Part shown: piece by piece, positions 10,528-22,729 of the stretch
Layout: each line of letters starts with the position of its first letter
Numbering within the stretch: the stretch's first letter is position 1
NCBI GenBank assembly: GCA_029982755.1
Contig: JARRBR010000003.1
Span: 1 to 56,132 of the forward strand
Reading direction: 5' to 3'
DNA length: 56,132 bases
Source: Rhodocyclaceae bacterium
GTDB taxonomy: Bacteria > Pseudomonadota > Gammaproteobacteria > Burkholderiales > Rhodocyclaceae
Notes under the pieces: model-generated
What the model saw: the letters and a program-made list of their open reading frames with translations, nothing else
Databases searched by the model: none
What the model was told of the DNA's origin: nothing
Made by a program: the position numbers and the translations under genes

Positions 10528-12026
10528 GCGCGCCGATGAGTTTCCAGCCCGTGCTGCTGTGGACCGATGCGCTGCTGTTCCTGCTCGTGGGCATCGGCCT
10601 GCTGGCCGCGCTCCACGTGCGCGGCCAGGCGCCGCTGCGCGAGGCCTGGCGCAAGGTCGGCAAGCGCCCGACCGGCATGGCGGCGGCGACCGTGCTGGGC
10701 GCGTTTCTGGTGATCGGGGTGCTCGACAGCCTGCATTACCGTCCGCTGCTGCCCCCGGTCGAGGCAGTCGAACCGACAGGCGAGGCGAGCCCGGCGGCAT
10801 CCGGCGCGGCCGACGGGGCCCAGGCACGAAGCGGGGCGGCCGCGAACGCCGCGCCGGGTGCCACGTACTCCACCGAAGTGCTGTCCGTGCTCGATGCGCT
10901 GCTCTCGCCGCTGCGTGCGCAGACCGAGAAGACGTATTCCGCCCCCTTCGCCTGGACCCTCTACCAGCGCGAGACCATGGAGCTTGCCGACGGCCGCCAG
11001 GTACGCGACTACCCGCGCCTGGCACACGGCGCCGCGCATCTCGAGGCCCCCGCCGAGGCGCTTGCGGGCGACGTGGGCGCCAGGGTGCTGCGCGCGGCGG
11101 GGCAGGCCGCGCTGTGGTGGGCGGGTGCCTTCCTGCTGCTGGCGACCCTGGTCTGGCGCGGCAGCGGCCTGGGCTGGGGCGAGGTCGCGTGGGCGATGCT
11201 GAGCGGCCACACCGTGCTGGCCTGGCGTGCCGCGCTGCTGACGCTGGCCGTGCTGCTGCTGATCGCCTCCGCCTGCATCGAGCTGGCGCCGTACTACCAC
11301 GTGCTCGGCACCGACAAGGTGGGGCAGGACGTGCTCTACCTGGCGCTGAAGAGCGTGCGCACCGCGCTGGTGCTCGGCACCATCACCACGCTGGTGATGA
11401 TGCCCTTCGCGGTCGCGCTCGGCATCGCCGCCGGCTACCTCGGCGGCTGGGTGGACGACGCGGTGCAGTACGTCTACACCGTGCTCAACGCCATCCCCGG
11501 CGTACTGCTGATCGCCGCCGCGGTGCTGATGATGCAGGTCGTCATCGACACCCATCCGCAGTGGTTCGACACCGCTGCCGAGCGCTCCGACGCGCGCCTG
11601 CTTGCGCTGTGCTTCATCCTCGGCATCACCAGCTGGACCGGCCTCGCGCGCCTGCTCCGCGGCGAGACCCTGAAGCTGCGCGAGCTCGAATACGTGCAGG
11701 CGGCGCGCGCCTTCGGGGTCAGGACGCCGGCCATCCTGCGCCGCCACATCCTGCCCAACGTGATGCACATCGTGATGATCGCGCTGGTGATGGACTTCTC
11801 CGGCCTGGTGCTGGCCGAGGCGGTGCTGTCCTACGTCGGCATCGGCGTCGATCCGACCACGATCAGCTTCGGCACGATGATCAACATGGCCCGCGCCGAA
11901 CTCGCACGCGAACCCATGGTCTGGTGGTCATTGGCTGCCGCCTTCGTGTTCATGTTCGTGCTGGTGCTGGCTGCCAACCTGTTCGCCGACGTCGTGCGGG
12001 ACGCCTTCGACCCGCGCCGCGGCTGA
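10524..12026 (+). CDS. ABC transporter permease, DppC/OppC type, enlarged
   Basis: The C-terminal half of this 500-residue protein is a standard DppC/OppC permease. It has HVLGTDKVGQDVLYLALKSV, several helices, the coupling loop YVQAARAFGVRTPAILRRHILPN and the end NLFADVVRDAFDPR. The N-terminal region is about 200 residues longer than usual. It contains an extra membrane helix before the normal first one, a low-complexity alanine/proline linker (residues roughly 80-115), a hydrophilic domain and another pair of helices. It is the last transporter gene. No DppD or DppF ATPase is present in the window, so energy coupling must come from a gene elsewhere. SelO starts 15 bases downstream on the same strand. 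Confidence 0.88.
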   Translation: MSAPMSFQPVLLWTDALLFLLVGIGLLAALHVRGQAPLREAWRKVGKRPTGMAAATVLGAFLVIGVLDSLHYRPLLPPVEAVEPTGEASPAASGAADGAQARSGAAANAAPGATYSTEVLSVLDALLSPLRAQTEKTYSAPFAWTLYQRETMELADGRQVRDYPRLAHGAAHLEAPAEALAGDVGARVLRAAGQAALWWAGAFLLLATLVWRGSGLGWGEVAWAMLSGHTVLAWRAALLTLAVLLLIASACIELAPYYHVLGTDKVGQDVLYLALKSVRTALVLGTITTLVMMPFAVALGIAAGYLGGWVDDAVQYVYTVLNAIPGVLLIAAAVLMMQVVIDTHPQWFDTAAERSDARLLALCFILGITSWTGLARLLRGETLKLRELEYVQAARAFGVRTPAILRRHILPNVMHIVMIALVMDFSGLVLAEAVLSYVGIGVDPTTISFGTMINMARAELAREPMVWWSLAAAFVFMFVLVLAANLFADVVRDAFDPRRG

Positions 12027-12041
12027 AATCACCGAGGCCCA

Positions 12042-13619
12042 ATGAGAGACCTTCGCTTCGACAACCGCTTCGTGCGCGAGCTGCCCGGTGATCCAGAGGA
12101 AGGGCGGCACGTGCGCCAGGTGCATGGAGCCTGTTACTCCCGCGTCGAGCCCACGCCGGTGCGTGCGCCGAGGCTGCTCGCCTGGTCCCCGGAGGTGGCG
12201 GGCTTGCTCGGCCTCGACGCGGCGGACGTGCGCGATCCGCAGTTCGCCGCGGTCTTCGGCGGCAATGCACTGCTCCCGGGCATGGAGCCCTACGCGGCGT
12301 GCTACGGCGGCCACCAGTTCGGCAACTGGGCGGGGCAGCTCGGCGACGGGCGGGCGATCACGCTCGGCGAGACGATCAACCCGCTGGGCCAGCGCTGGGA
12401 GCTGCAGTTGAAGGGCGCCGGCCCGACGCCGTACTCGCGCCGCGCTGACGGGCGCGCGGTGCTGCGCTCCTCGCTGCGCGAGTTCCTGTGCAGCGAGGCC
12501 ATGCATCACCTCGGCGTGCCGACGACGCGCGCGCTGAGCCTGGTCGCGACCGGCGAGGACGTGATCCGCGACATGTTCTACGACGGCCGTCCGCGCCCCG
12601 AGCCGGGGGCGGTGGTGTGCCGCGTGGCGCCGTCCTTCATCCGCTTCGGCAACTTCGAGATCTTCGCCGCGCGCGGCGAGGAGCCGTTGCTCGAGCGCCT
12701 GATCGACTTCACCATCGAGCGCGACTTTCCCGAGCTGGTCGAGGCCGAGCCGGATCCGACGCGGCGGCGCGTGCGTTGGTTCGAGGAGGTGTGCCGGCGT
12801 ACCGCGGTGCTGATGGCGCACTGGATGCGGGTGGGCTTCGTGCATGGGGTCATGAACACCGACAACATGTCGATCCTCGGGCTCACCATCGACTATGGGC
12901 CTTACGGCTGGATCGACAACTTCGACCCCGAATGGACGCCCAACACCACCGACGCGGGCGGGCGGCGCTATCGCTTTGGTCACCAGCCGCGCATCGCGCA
13001 CTGGAATCTGTGGCAGCTGGCCAACGCGATCTACCCGGTGATCCGCGAGGTCGAGCCGCTCGAGCGCGCGCTCGTCGGCTATGCCGACCTCCACGAGGCG
13101 GAGTACCGGCGCATGATGCAGGCCAAGCTGGGCCTGGCGAGCTGGCAGGCGGGCGAGGAGGCGGACGACGGCCTGCTCGACACCTTGCATCGCCTGCTCG
13201 AGCGCGGCGAGGTGGACATGACGATCTTCTTCCGCCGCCTGGCCGACCTGGACCTCGATGCGCCTTCGCTGGTGCTATTCGAGGAGGCCTTCTATGACGA
13301 GACGCGCCGCGCCGCGGTCGAGCCCGAGCTGCTCGCCTGGCTGCGCGCCTATGCTGCCCGCGTGCGCGGCGAGGCGGTGCCGGCCGCGCTGCGGCGGGCG
13401 GGCATGAACGGCGTCAATCCGCTCTACGTGCCACGCAATTACCTCGCCCAGCAGGCCATCGACGCCGCCGAGGCGGGCGACCTCGGCGAACTGGAGACCC
13501 TGTTCGAGGTGCTGCGCCAGCCCTACCTGGAACAGCCGGGCCGCGAGCGTTTCGCCGCCCGGCGTCCGGACTGGGCGCGCAACCGTGCGGGGTGCTCGAT
13601 GCTGTCCTGCAGTTCCTGA
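12042..13619 (+). CDS. selO: protein adenylyltransferase SelO (YdiU/UPF0061 family)
   Basis: SelO is a pseudokinase-fold enzyme that transfers AMP from ATP to hydroxyl side chains of proteins. The 525-residue protein has the family signature [18 protein letters not shown] near residue 87, the lysine segment [14 protein letters not shown], and the acidic metal/catalytic segments [11 protein letters not shown] and [11 protein letters not shown]. It ends in SCSS. In some eukaryotic SelO proteins the corresponding tail holds selenocysteine; here it is an ordinary TGC cysteine codon before the stop. The gene may be transcribed with the ABC transporter genes 15 bases upstream, but a functional link is not known. 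Confidence 0.94.
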   Translation: MRDLRFDNRFVRELPGDPEEGRHVRQVHGACYSRVEPTPVRAPRLLAWSPEVAGLLGLDAADVRDPQFAAVFGGNALLPGMEPYAACYGGHQFGNWAGQLGDGRAITLGETINPLGQRWELQLKGAGPTPYSRRADGRAVLRSSLREFLCSEAMHHLGVPTTRALSLVATGEDVIRDMFYDGRPRPEPGAVVCRVAPSFIRFGNFEIFAARGEEPLLERLIDFTIERDFPELVEAEPDPTRRRVRWFEEVCRRTAVLMAHWMRVGFVHGVMNTDNMSILGLTIDYGPYGWIDNFDPEWTPNTTDAGGRRYRFGHQPRIAHWNLWQLANAIYPVIREVEPLERALVGYADLHEAEYRRMMQAKLGLASWQAGEEADDGLLDTLHRLLERGEVDMTIFFRRLADLDLDAPSLVLFEEAFYDETRRAAVEPELLAWLRAYAARVRGEAVPAALRRAGMNGVNPLYVPRNYLAQQAIDAAEAGDLGELETLFEVLRQPYLEQPGRERFAARRPDWARNRAGCSMLSCSS

Positions 13620-13791
13620 ACTGCATGTTCACGACCGCTTCTTTGGGTGTATCTTCTCCGTCGTACGGCGACTTTTCATGACACATTGCCCGGCCTGACG
13701 TCGAACCAGTGGATCCGCCGGCGGCGAGATCCCGCTCCGGGTGCTGCGAGCCCGTCCTGAATCGCCTTGCGCCAGTCTGAGGGGGGCTGCC

Positions 13792-14574
13792 TTGCGCGTG
13801 CGTGCGATCGTCCAAACTGCGTCCGTCCGGGAAGCGCTTGCCACCATGCCCATGCTGCGTGGCTGCACCGACCCCGTGCTGGACGTGCTCGAGAAGGGCG
13901 CCCAGTTCGTGCGCCTGAGCTCCGGCGCCTCGGTGTTCGAGCGCGGCTCGGTGCCAAGTGGGCTGTTCTTCGTTCGCAGCGGCGCGGTCAGGCTGATGTC
14001 GCTGTGCCCGGAAGGACGCCCCAAGGTCGTGGAGATCTTCGAGCCGGGCGGCATGTTCGGCGAGATCGGCGTATTCACCGGGCAACGCTACCGCACCTGG
14101 ACGCAGGCCATCGGCTCGGCGGTGCTGATCCAGGTGTCGCGCGAGCGCATCCTGGAGGCGGTAGCGATGGATACCGCGCTCTCCAACCGGATGCTTGCCG
14201 CGGTGTGCGCGCGCATCCAGCGCCTGATCGATGCGATCAGCAGTACCGCTTCGGGGACGGCCTCGGTGCGGGTGGCGAGCTACCTGCTCGACCAGCTCGA
14301 GCGCACGACGCGCGGCGATGCCTGCATCGTGCTGCCTGCGCCGAAGAAGGCGATCGCCTCGCTGCTGAACCTCACGCCTGAGACCTTCTCGCGCGTGCTG
14401 CGCAGCCTGATGGAGGGGGGGACGCTGGTCGTCGGCGGCCGGCGCATCCACGTGCGCGACCGGGCCCGACTCGCCGGGATGGTCAGCGCCGAGTCTGACC
14501 CTGGGCTGTCCGTTGCTCCAACTACCGCGGGGATCTCGTCCGCGGCCCGGTCGATTGCCACGCCGGCAAGCTGA
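13792..14574 (+). CDS. Crp/Fnr family transcriptional regulator
   Basis: The protein has an N-terminal cyclic-nucleotide-binding-like beta-roll (FERGSVPSGLFFVRSGAVRL, FGEIGVFTG) and a C-terminal winged helix (KKAIASLLNLTPETFSRVLRSL). The recognition helix carries E-x-F-S-R, the arrangement FNR uses to read TTGAT half-sites. It lacks an N-terminal cluster of cysteines, so it is not a classic iron-sulfur Fnr. I chose the TTG at 13792 because a strong GAGGGGGG ribosome site lies five bases upstream; this gives 260 residues. The GTG at 13741 in the same frame is possible but lacks such a site. A serine/alanine-rich tail extends past the winged helix. Ligand and targets are unknown. Confidence 0.85.
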   Translation: MRVRAIVQTASVREALATMPMLRGCTDPVLDVLEKGAQFVRLSSGASVFERGSVPSGLFFVRSGAVRLMSLCPEGRPKVVEIFEPGGMFGEIGVFTGQRYRTWTQAIGSAVLIQVSRERILEAVAMDTALSNRMLAAVCARIQRLIDAISSTASGTASVRVASYLLDQLERTTRGDACIVLPAPKKAIASLLNLTPETFSRVLRSLMEGGTLVVGGRRIHVRDRARLAGMVSAESDPGLSVAPTTAGISSAARSIATPAS

Positions 14575-14601
14575 GTCGCTCGACGGCCGCGGCGTGCGCG
14601 C

Positions 14602-15039
14602 CTAGTTCAGGCGCCCCGCCACCTGCGGGAAGACGTGCTCCAGGCCCTTGATCTCCTGCCGGTGACGTTCGGCGATGCGGGCGACGAGACGTTCGCCGGC
14701 GTCGGTGAGATGGACCTCGACCGCGCGCCGGTCCTCACGCCCCGGGCGGCGTTCGACGAGGCCGAGCTTCTCGCAGCGTGACACCAGGGAGACGACGCCA
14801 TGCGGGTGGGCCTGCAGGCGCTCGGCCAGTTCGCCGATGTTCGCCCATTCGCGGCCCGGAAACCCCTTGACCTGCAGCAACAGCAGGTACTGCAGGTTCG
14901 TGATGCCGTGGCGGCGGGTCAGCAGTTCGGAAAAGCGCAGGAAGCGACGCAACTGGTAGCGGAAGTCGGCCAGCGCCTCGAACTCGGATTTCTCGAGGGC
15001 GGCTTTTTGCGTGGCGGTCGGGGCGGGGGCTTTACTCAT
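14602..15039 (-). CDS. MarR family transcriptional regulator
   Basis: This 145-residue protein has a MarR winged helix-turn-helix, with ANIGELAERLQAHPHGVVSLVSRCEKLGLVERRPGREDRRAVEVHLTD-like sequence spanning the recognition helix and wing (the DRRAVEVHLT wing is diagnostic). MarR proteins are usually dimeric repressors released by small aromatic ligands. The ATG at 15039 begins MSKAPAPTATQK. It lies 59 bases downstream of smpB on the same strand and may be read with it. It is convergent with the Crp/Fnr gene. No operator was identified. Confidence 0.88.
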   Translation of the reverse strand: MSKAPAPTATQKAALEKSEFEALADFRYQLRRFLRFSELLTRRHGITNLQYLLLLQVKGFPGREWANIGELAERLQAHPHGVVSLVSRCEKLGLVERRPGREDRRAVEVHLTDAGERLVARIAERHRQEIKGLEHVFPQVAGRLN

Positions 15040-15098
15040 GGGGGCCGATTCTAATCCGATGGCGGGCGCTGCGGCTTCGGTGGGTCTGGTCGGGTCGC

Positions 15099-15545
15099 TC
15101 ACGCCTTGACCCGCATCAGGCGCTGCTTCTCGCGTTCCCAGTCCTTCTTCTTCTCGTCCTCGCGCTTGTCGTGCAGCTTCTTGCCCTTGGCCAGCCCGAT
15201 CTCGAGCTTGATCAGGCCCTTCTTGTAGTGCATGTCGAGCGGTACCAGGGTGTAGCCGGCGCGCTCGACCTTGCCGATTAGGCGGGCGATTTCCTTCTTG
15301 TGCAGCAGCAGCTTGCGGGTGCGGACGGGATCGTGGCGGACGTGGCTCGAGGCGGTGGTCAGCGGCGTGATGTGCATGCCGAACAGGAAGATCTCCTCGC
15401 CGCGGATCACCACGTAGGATTCCTTGATGTTGGCGCGCCCGGCGCGGATGGCCTTCACTTCCCAGCCCTCGAGGACCATGCCGGCCTCGTGCCGTTCTTC
15501 GATGAAGTAGTCGTGGACTGCCTTGCGGTTCTCGATGATGCTCAT
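15099..15545 (-). CDS. smpB: SsrA-binding protein SmpB
   Basis: SmpB binds tmRNA (SsrA) and brings it to stalled ribosomes for trans-translation. The 148-residue product has the usual length. Its features are [12 protein letters not shown] near the start, [20 protein letters not shown] in the OB-fold core, and the basic tail [21 protein letters not shown] that enters the ribosomal mRNA channel. The ATG is at 15545. It diverges from ratA across about 130 bases, the arrangement commonly seen next to the rat genes. Confidence 0.97.
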   Translation of the reverse strand: MSIIENRKAVHDYFIEERHEAGMVLEGWEVKAIRAGRANIKESYVVIRGEEIFLFGMHITPLTTASSHVRHDPVRTRKLLLHKKEIARLIGKVERAGYTLVPLDMHYKKGLIKLEIGLAKGKKLHDKREDEKKKDWEREKQRLMRVKA

Positions 15546-15676
15546 GGTGCGATGGTTCCTGAGGGCGCGCTTCGGACCGGGAAGGCACGGCCCGCATGCG
15601 GTAGAATCGCACATTTTAACAGTTCGGCTGCGTGCCCGTTCCGGCCGCTACGCAGTTCCGACGTCCCTGCCTGCCC
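15546..15676. promoter_or_regulatory. divergent promoter region between smpB and ratA
   Basis: Two -10-like hexamers are visible. TAGAAT at 15602-15607 reads towards ratA, and TAAAAT (complement of 15613-15618) reads towards smpB. Neither has a convincing -35 at 17 bases, so exact start sites are uncertain. Confidence 0.4.
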
Positions 15677-16126
15677 ATGGCCGAAGTCAAGAAGCTCGTC
15701 CTGATCGAATTCACCCCCGCGCAGATGTTCGAGCTCGTCGACCGCTGCGAGGACTACCCGCAGTTCCTGCCCTGGTGCGGCGGCGCAGACGTTCACAAGC
15801 GCACCGACACCGTCACCGCGGCGACGCTGCACATCAACTACCACGGCATCAAGGCGCACTTCAGCACGGAAAACGACAAGCGCTATCCGTACGAGATGAA
15901 CCTGCGCCTCACCGACGGGCCGTTTACCCATCTGGACGGACACTGGCTGTTCACGCCGCTTGGCGATACCGCCTGCAAGGTCGAATTCCAGCTGCGCTAC
16001 CAGTTCTCGAGCCGGCTGCTCGAGAAGGTGCTGGGGCCGGTGTTCAACCACATCGCGAACACCTTCGTCGATTCCTTCGTCAAACGCGCCGGGCAGATCT
16101 ACCAAGCGCCGGGGCGGGGAGCCTGA
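15677..16126 (+). CDS. ratA: RatA / COQ10-like START-domain protein
   Basis: The 149-residue protein belongs to the polyketide cyclase/START-like family that includes RatA and mitochondrial Coq10. The family opening is seen ([19 protein letters not shown]), as is the end ([17 protein letters not shown]). Known members bind ubiquinone-like lipids. E. coli RatA was also described as a toxin that blocks 70S assembly; which role applies here is not decided by sequence. The ATG at 15677 (MAEVKKLV) gives the usual length; upstream in-frame codons lack support. ratB follows two bases after the stop. Confidence 0.92.
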   Translation: MAEVKKLVLIEFTPAQMFELVDRCEDYPQFLPWCGGADVHKRTDTVTAATLHINYHGIKAHFSTENDKRYPYEMNLRLTDGPFTHLDGHWLFTPLGDTACKVEFQLRYQFSSRLLEKVLGPVFNHIANTFVDSFVKRAGQIYQAPGRGA

Positions 16127-16128
16127 AC

Positions 16129-16455
16129 ATGAGTGCGATGATTCGCGTCGAAGTCGTCTATGCCTTGCCGCAACGCCAGGAACTGGTCGAGGTGAAGCTG
16201 CCCCAGGGGGCGACCGTCCGCCAGGCGGTCGAGGCCTCGGGCCTGCTCGAGAAGTATCCGGACATCGAGCTCGACCGCCGCAACAAGCTCGGCATCTACG
16301 CCAAGCTGGTCAAGGCCGATAGCGAGCTGCGCGACCGCGACCGCGTGGAAATCTACCGTCCGCTCATCGCCGACCCGAAGGCCGTGCGCAAGAAGCGCGC
16401 GGACGAAGGCAAGGTCATGAAGAAGGGGGGCGGGTCGGCCGACGAGGAGGCTTGA
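16129..16455 (+). CDS. ratB: RnfH family ubiquitin-like protein (RatB)
   Basis: This small protein of 108 residues has the beta-grasp RnfH/UPF0125 fold signature: [20 protein letters not shown] at the start, [14 protein letters not shown], and [22 protein letters not shown] at the end. The C-terminal tail is lysine-rich. It follows ratA after two bases, the conserved ratA-ratB pair. The molecular role is not established, despite the old RnfH name. Confidence 0.9.
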   Translation: MSAMIRVEVVYALPQRQELVEVKLPQGATVRQAVEASGLLEKYPDIELDRRNKLGIYAKLVKADSELRDRDRVEIYRPLIADPKAVRKKRADEGKVMKKGGGSADEEA

Positions 16456-16581
16456 GGGGGAAGGCTGGTTCGGCTGCGGACAGCCTTTCCGGAGACCGCC
16501 GGTCCGAGCCGTCCTCCGCGTCGGCGGCGGGATCGTCGGCCGGCGCCGAACCGGTCGCCACGCGGGCGCCGGGGCGGCCGC

Positions 16582-18614
<2,033 letters not shown>

Positions 18615-18637
18615 TCGGACGGGGCTCACCTTCCCGG

Positions 18638-18665
18638 GCGGCTGCGAAGCCGCCTTTCCTTTTTT
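18638..18665 (+). terminator. hairpin plus T-run between guaB and guaA
   Basis: GGCGGCT (18638-18644) pairs with AGCCGCC (18649-18655) around the GCGA loop, followed by TTTCCTTTTT. It looks like a rho-independent terminator or partial attenuator lying inside the guaBA pair. Confidence 0.8.
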
Positions 18666-18686
18666 GACGCACGAGACGTTCGCGCC

Positions 18687-20252
<1,566 letters not shown>

Positions 20253-20300
20253 CCCGTCATCGTTCCCTGCCGTTCATCGCCGACCAGAAAGCGCCCGAGA

Positions 20301-20329
20301 CCCCCTGAGAGATCAGGGGGTTTTCTTTT
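20301..20329 (+). terminator. rho-independent terminator after guaA
   Basis: CCCCCTGA (20301-20308) pairs perfectly with TCAGGGGG (20313-20320) around GAGA, followed by TTTTCTTTT. It ends the guaBA unit just before the convergent GGDEF gene. Confidence 0.93.
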
Positions 20330-20347
20330 CCGGTCGTTGGTCAGCGT

Positions 20348-21571
20348 TCATTGCCGCGAGTCGCTCCAGCAAGCATCGGCCTGGTCCGCGGATACTCTCG
20401 ACGGGGAGGCCGCGTGTCCGCTGTCGCGCGATCCTTCCGCCGCCGCTGGTTTCTCCTCCCGTTCCGCCGCCACCACGACCTGGTTTCTCCCCCGAGCCTT
20501 GGCCTCGTACATCGCGTGGTCGCCTCGACGCATGAGCGAGGACAGTGTTTCGCCACGTTCGTCCGCCGCTGCGACGCCGATGCTCACCGTGGGCCTGACG
20601 ACCTTGTCCTGCAGCGGGCAGCGCAGTTGCGCCACGGCCAGGCGCAGGCGTTCGGCCGCGGCCTGAGCTTCATCGAGCATTGTTTCCGGCATGAGCACGG
20701 CGAATTCCTCGCCGCCGAGCCGCGCCAGGCAGTCGTTGGCGCGCACCGCCTCGGCGCATGCCTGCGCCACCATCCTGAGGACCTGGTCGCCTGCGAGGTG
20801 CCCGTACGTGTCGTTGATCTTCTTGAAGTGGTCGATGTCGACCATCAGCAGCGCGAGGGGATGGCGGTAACGCGCCGCACGCTGCAGCTCCGTCTGGCAC
20901 GTGGCGACGAAATGCCTGCGATTGCTCACGCCGGTCAGCGAATCGCGCCGGACCTCTTGTTCAAGTTCGAGAATCAGTTCGTCGTTGCGCTGGCGAAGAA
21001 CCAGCGCTTCGGTCGTGCTCGCGTGAATCTTGAGCCCGACCATGAGCATCAAGCCGATATAGAGCGTGCCCAGCGCGGTCAAGCCGAGACTGAACAGGCT
21101 CCCGTCGAGCAGGGGAGGGGCGATCAGCGCGATCGTCGGGGCCGCCAGGTCGGACAAGAGGAGCCGCCGGGATGGATTGCTCATCGTCACGGTCAGGGAG
21201 ATGAGTCCCACATGGACCAGCATGATGAACATCAGGTTGACGAGATCGCCCGGCTGATAGGCCCACACGACGATGGATGACCACATGGTCATGTGGGCTC
21301 CGTGTACGACTGCAATGCGTCGAGCCCAGAGCCCTGCCTGAACCGGCGCCGGCGCAGCACGGCGAAACCGGACATAGACACCGATGTAGGCGGCGATCAC
21401 GAGGAGCTCGAGTCCAGCCCATAGCGCGGCCTGCCAGACGGGAACCCACATTGTGAGCAGGGCTGCCACCACGACGGTGAGTGGCGGTGCCAGGTAGCGG
21501 TCGTGCAGGTGATTGTCGATGTACAGCCTGAGTTGCTGCAGACTGACGCGTGTTCGTTCGGCGTCTTCCAT
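20348..21571 (-). CDS. membrane diguanylate cyclase (GGDEF domain)
   Basis: The 407-residue protein has an N-terminal membrane part with about six hydrophobic helices (residues roughly 25-185), a short coiled coil, and a GGDEF domain starting at DSLTGVSNRRHF. The active-site motif is GGEEF at residues 286-290, a functional variant in known cyclases. The VDIDHFKKINDTYGH motif that binds GTP and metal is intact. It should make c-di-GMP in response to a membrane-sensed signal. I chose the ATG at 21571 because CAGGAAAA precedes it at good spacing; the longer frame to 21619 is possible. The C-terminal tail of about 40 residues is hydrophilic and unremarkable. Confidence 0.9.
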   Translation of the reverse strand: MEDAERTRVSLQQLRLYIDNHLHDRYLAPPLTVVVAALLTMWVPVWQAALWAGLELLVIAAYIGVYVRFRRAAPAPVQAGLWARRIAVVHGAHMTMWSSIVVWAYQPGDLVNLMFIMLVHVGLISLTVTMSNPSRRLLLSDLAAPTIALIAPPLLDGSLFSLGLTALGTLYIGLMLMVGLKIHASTTEALVLRQRNDELILELEQEVRRDSLTGVSNRRHFVATCQTELQRAARYRHPLALLMVDIDHFKKINDTYGHLAGDQVLRMVAQACAEAVRANDCLARLGGEEFAVLMPETMLDEAQAAAERLRLAVAQLRCPLQDKVVRPTVSIGVAAADERGETLSSLMRRGDHAMYEAKARGRNQVVVAAEREEKPAAAEGSRDSGHAASPSRVSADQADACWSDSRQ

Positions 21572-21799
21572 GCTTTTCCTGGCGGGTTGCGGGGAACAGC
21601 GCCCGATCGGCATACCCATTTGTTGTATGCGCGGGCGTCAAGGCCGAATTATGGACCTCAGGTCATGGCAAGTGTGCGCGCACGAGCCAGCCGTCCTCGC
21701 AGCCTGCGGGCCCGAATGCGGGAAGGTGCGGTCTCAGGGGGCGTCCTGCGCCATGCCATGCGCGCGGCAGAGCCCCGCTGATGGCGGTAACATCGCGGC

Positions 21800-22714
21800 A
21801 TGTCCGCGCGAAACCTTCCTGCCCTGACGTTCTGGTATTCGGTGCTCAAGACCACGGTGAAGCTGTGGCTGGATGCTCAGGTGTTCGTGCATGCTGCGGC
21901 GCTGGCCTTCTTCACCGTGTTCTCGGTCGCGCCGGTGATGATCGTGGCGGTCACGCTGGTCGGCTTCGTGCTCGGCGAGAGCGCGGCGCAGGGCCAGATC
22001 GTCGATCAGTTGCGCGCGGCGATCGGGGACGAGGCCGCGGCCGCGGTGCAGACGGCGGTGGAGAACAGCCGCATCAAGCACAGCGGCCTGCTGCCCACGC
22101 TGGCGGGTGTCGGTGCCATGCTGTTCGGCGCCACCACGGTGTTCACGCAGATGCAGATCTCGCTGAACGCGATCTGGGGCGTCGCGCCGCGGCCCACCCG
22201 CAGCAGCCTGTTCATCTACATGAAGACGCGCCTGCTGTCGCTGGCCGTGGTCCTGGGTATCGGCTTCGTGCTGCTCGTGTCGCTGCTGCTGAGCGTGTTC
22301 GTGCGCGGGATGGTCGCGTTCGCGCAGGACTGGCTGCCGGTGCCGGTGGCGGTGGTGCTCGGCGTGGACTGGGTGGTTTCGCTGGTGGTGATCACGCTGC
22401 TGTTCGGGACGATCTTCCGCGTCCTGCCCGACGTGGTGCTCAGCTGGCGCGACGTGGTGCTGGGCGCCTTCGTGACCGCATTGCTGTTCGCCTTCGGGCG
22501 GGCGCTGATTGCGATCTACCTGTCCACCACGGCGACGGCATCCACCTACGGTGCGGCCGGCTCGCTGGTGCTGCTGCTGCTATGGGTGAATTACTCCTCG
22601 CTGATCCTGCTCTTCGGCGCCGCCTTCACCCGTGCGCACCTGCAGGCTCGCGGGCGTTCGGTACGGCCGCGCGCGACGGCGATCTGCGTGCATCGGCAGC
22701 TGATCGAGGACTGA
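21800..22714 (+). CDS. YihY/BrkB family inner-membrane protein
   Basis: This 304-residue polytopic protein has six or so hydrophobic helices. Family segments include AAALAFFTVFSVAPVMIV near the start, GATTVFTQMQISLNAIWGV in the middle and YGAAGSLVLLLLWVNYSSLI towards the end. The family (formerly annotated as RNase BN or virulence factor BrkB) has no settled function; the RNase name is known to be wrong for E. coli. It diverges from the GGDEF gene across about 230 bases that show no clear promoter or repeat, and converges with the CBS gene downstream. Confidence 0.9.
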   Translation: MSARNLPALTFWYSVLKTTVKLWLDAQVFVHAAALAFFTVFSVAPVMIVAVTLVGFVLGESAAQGQIVDQLRAAIGDEAAAAVQTAVENSRIKHSGLLPTLAGVGAMLFGATTVFTQMQISLNAIWGVAPRPTRSSLFIYMKTRLLSLAVVLGIGFVLLVSLLLSVFVRGMVAFAQDWLPVPVAVVLGVDWVVSLVVITLLFGTIFRVLPDVVLSWRDVVLGAFVTALLFAFGRALIAIYLSTTATASTYGAAGSLVLLLLWVNYSSLILLFGAAFTRAHLQARGRSVRPRATAICVHRQLIED

Positions 22715-22729
22715 GGCGCGGGGATCGCC

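Noticed and set aside
13561-13619. Possible selenocysteine in the SelO tail
   Set aside because: The C-S-S end is coded by normal TGC and TCC codons before TGA; the stop follows the final serine, and no SECIS-like hairpin was recognised.
15677-16455. ratA-ratB as an active toxin-antitoxin system
   Set aside because: The pair is a conserved housekeeping arrangement related to Coq10 and RnfH; nothing in the sequence shows toxin activity.
21572-21799. Regulatory RNA or riboswitch between the GGDEF and YihY genes
   Set aside because: No conserved aptamer elements or terminator were found in this 228-base divergent gap; only short GC-rich repeats are present.
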